Shown piece by piece: positions 62,221 to 64,000 of a stretch of DNA of 64,000 bases. The DNA is taken from NCBI RefSeq assembly GCF_000300855.1, contig NZ_ALJF01000019.1, positions 1-64,000 of the forward strand. The letters run 5' to 3'. The stretch comes from Agrobacterium albertimagni AOL15. Lineage in GTDB: Bacteria > Pseudomonadota > Alphaproteobacteria > Rhizobiales > Rhizobiaceae. Under the pieces are notes generated by a model, which was not told the DNA's origin, did no database searches, and saw only the letters and a list, made by a program, of their open reading frames with translations. Position 1 is the stretch's first letter; each line of letters opens with the position of its first letter. Made by a program: the position numbers and the translations under genes.

Positions 62221-64000
62221 TCAGGACACGCGGGCCTGATCGTTGAGATCGCGAACGAGCCGCTGATGACCGCGCAATTCGGTCAGCACTTCACCGAACC
62301 GTACCAGGCCGCGCCCCGCCAGCATGTCCTTCAGCTTGATGAAGACGTCGGCGGTCGCAATCGCATCGCCGAGTGCCGTGTGGCGATCTTTCTCGTCGAT
62401 ATGCACACCGAGCCTGTCGGCGAGCGCATCGAGCGTATGTGTTTCGGCGCGGCCGAAGGCGGCGGCTGACACCAGCACCGTATCCAGGATCGGGTTCATG
62501 AAGCGCAGCCCGACTTCCTTCTCCCGTCGCGTGAGAAACTCCATGTCGAACGGCGCATTGTGTGCCACGAGCACAGCCCCTTCCGCAAAGCGGTGAAACT
62601 GCCGCACGGCCTCCTGAACGCTCACCGCATCTGCGACCATCGCGTCCGTCACGCCATGGATTGCGGATGAGGACGGAGGTATCGGCCGCCCCGGATTGAC
62701 GAGCAAGTCGAACACCTCGTTCTTGACGCGCTTTCCATTGACGATGCGGACAGCAGCGATCTGGACGATTTCGTCGCCCTGTTCCGGCAGCAAGCCCGTC
62801 GTTTCCGTGTCGAAGACCACATAGGTCAGCCCATCGAGCCTAGCGTCGGAGATCTTCTCGTAATGCAGCCGCGACAGCAGATCGAAGTCGTAGACGACAT
62901 GCCGCGACATGTCCGCTCCAGTCGGTCGCAGCCGCTCGATTGGCCGCAGCCGGGTCGAAATCGACGGAGCGTCCTCATCCCCCCCGACGACAAGGACGAT
63001 GCCATGGGTCTTGAGGATCGTCTCGCAGGTCACACCGCCGTCAAAGACCGGCTCTTCCAGCCAGTGATCCACGCTTTCGGGCGACATAGCGCCGCCCTTC
63101 CAGGACAAGGTCAGGTCGGCAGCACCCTGGACCTCGCTGATCGTGAGATGAAAATGGGCAGCAGCAGTCGCCGTGCTGACACGGGAAACGAGGTGTCCGA
63201 GGAGACTGACGATATCGAAGGCATTGCAGCGGACTGCAATTTCTGCGACCTCGACGTCGAGCGTGAGCTTCTGGCCCTCGAGGTCGCGGCGGAGTTGGCC
63301 GGCAAGCTCCCGCACATCCGTCGGCGCCATTGGCCAACCATCGGACCGACAGCTTTCAAAGCGGGCCTCGAGATCCGCGAGCGTCGCATCCAGCGCCTGC
63401 AGCTGCGCCGAAACAGGGGCATCGGCTCCCGTACCGGGGCCATGCGAGACAAGTGCATGGCGCAGATCCGAGACGATGGGCCGGACCTGCAGGAACACGT
63501 CACCGAGAAGAGCGTCACGCCGGGCATAGGCCGCAACTTCGGTCGTCACATCGCGCAGGGTCATGACATAGGCCGCCGGATCGCCGCCATTGTCGCTGGC
63601 GAGCCTCATGCGCCCGGCGAGCCTGCGCCGACCGCAGGTGCTGAGACAGATGAATTCAACCACCGCGTCCGGATCCGAGCTTTCAAGAAGCCGGTGATGC
63701 GCGTCGCGGATCGGCCCTTCACTCAGATAGTCGAAGATGTTGCGATCAAGGCAAACGGGGCGCTGTAAGCCCGCAAGCATCTGCTGTGCCACACCGTTGT
63801 AGAAGACGAGATGATGTCTGCCTGTGCAGAGAAGAACGGCGGGTGGCACGTCGGCGAGCAGCTGTTCGAGTTTGTTCTTGTCGGACGACAGGCGCGTAGT
63901 CTCCCGCTGCACCTGTTCCGCGAGCGCGCCTCGCGTTTGTGCAAGGGTCGCCGCGGTTGCGGATGCGGCATCGGCAAGATCCCCGAGATAGCGTGCCTCT
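62221..64000 (-). CDS. PAS / ATPase-like / DnaQ-type exonuclease fusion (partial at right edge)
   Basis: The window shows about 592 residues of a protein whose N-terminus lies beyond base 64000; a GTG at 63912 opens the reported frame, but coding continues in frame to the edge with a coiled-coil-like stretch (LADAASATAATLAQTRGALA). A PAS domain (LADVPPAVLLCTGRHHLVFY), a degenerate histidine-kinase ATPase-like section (FDIVSLLGHLV, WKGGAMSPE, ILKTHG) and a C-terminal DEDDh exonuclease (FDTETTGLLPE, HNAPFDMEF, HTALGDAIATADVF) follow. It is described as a 3'-5' exonuclease/DNA polymerase III epsilon-like protein in related genomes. How a sensor module relates to the nuclease is not known. Confidence 0.8.
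   Translation of the reverse strand, partial: EARYLGDLADAASATAATLAQTRGALAEQVQRETTRLSSDKNKLEQLLADVPPAVLLCTGRHHLVFYNGVAQQMLAGLQRPVCLDRNIFDYLSEGPIRDAHHRLLESSDPDAVVEFICLSTCGRRRLAGRMRLASDNGGDPAAYVMTLRDVTTEVAAYARRDALLGDVFLQVRPIVSDLRHALVSHGPGTGADAPVSAQLQALDATLADLEARFESCRSDGWPMAPTDVRELAGQLRRDLEGQKLTLDVEVAEIAVRCNAFDIVSLLGHLVSRVSTATAAAHFHLTISEVQGAADLTLSWKGGAMSPESVDHWLEEPVFDGGVTCETILKTHGIVLVVGGDEDAPSISTRLRPIERLRPTGADMSRHVVYDFDLLSRLHYEKISDARLDGLTYVVFDTETTGLLPEQGDEIVQIAAVRIVNGKRVKNEVFDLLVNPGRPIPPSSSAIHGVTDAMVADAVSVQEAVRQFHRFAEGAVLVAHNAPFDMEFLTRREKEVGLRFMNPILDTVLVSAAAFGRAETHTLDALADRLGVHIDEKDRHTALGDAIATADVFIKLKDMLAGRGLVRFGEVLTELRGHQRLVRDLNDQARVS

Overview
The window looks like chromosomal or chromid DNA of a Rhizobiaceae alphaproteobacterium (Rhizobium/Agrobacterium/Neorhizobium type). 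The grounds are the uniformly high GC, the rhizobial L-rhamnose locus (rhaDI divergent from rhaRSTPQUK), a BA14K-like protein, an ExoD homologue, HWE/HisKA_2-type sensor kinases, and promoter-like sequences of the alphaproteobacterial general stress response (GGAAC-N16/17-CGTT). I saw no rRNA, tRNA, CRISPR array, insertion sequence or prophage, so the 64 kb read as ordinary, gene-dense sequence with some accessory metabolic islands.

Layout. 1-4.6 kb: a probable L-pipecolate (lysine) oxidation pair amaA-amaB and a fused kinase-like/P-loop protein. 4.6-7.0 kb: TonB-ExbD-ExbB energy-transduction operon. 7.2-11.5 kb: PfkB sugar kinase, an orphan riboflavin synthase, a receiver-only regulator, a stress-type small protein, MgtC-like protein, and a DUF3008-SDR pair. 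11.6-17.2 kb: glycogen debranching enzyme, a PAS protein, glutaryl-CoA dehydrogenase with its divergent LysR regulator. 17.3-24.8 kb: a PAN-containing bacterial alpha-2-macroglobulin fused by a 1-nt overlap to penicillin-binding protein 1C. 24.9-31.3 kb: small envelope and stress genes, OsmC, DUF1810, a TerC-like (DUF475) protein behind a highly structured leader, three tiny proteins, ExoD, an ECF sigma/anti-sigma pair and a Bax-inhibitor-1 protein.

31.4-42.4 kb is the complete L-rhamnose catabolic locus: isomerase RhaI and aldolase/dehydrogenase RhaD on the minus strand, DeoR-type RhaR, the ABC importer RhaS-T-P-Q, mutarotase RhaU and kinase RhaK on the plus strand. A Pmp3-type gene sits on the opposite strand between rhaD and rhaI.

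42.5-54.1 kb looks like one sugar-acid (aldonate) regulon: a DMT transporter, a TRAP transporter, an XylX-like FAH-family enzyme, a FadR-type GntR regulator, an FAD-linked 2-hydroxyacid dehydrogenase, and a divergent denD-like / HIBDH-family / IlvD-Edd dehydratase operon. Near-identical palindromes resembling TTGTCAGACAA precede three of its transcription units.

54.2-64 kb: a double-BA14K protein, a blue-light LOV histidine kinase with a receiver-only partner, a divergent multi-PAS HWE kinase, a small conserved protein, a complete TctABC tricarboxylate transporter, and a PAS/ATPase-like/DnaQ-exonuclease fusion running off the right edge.
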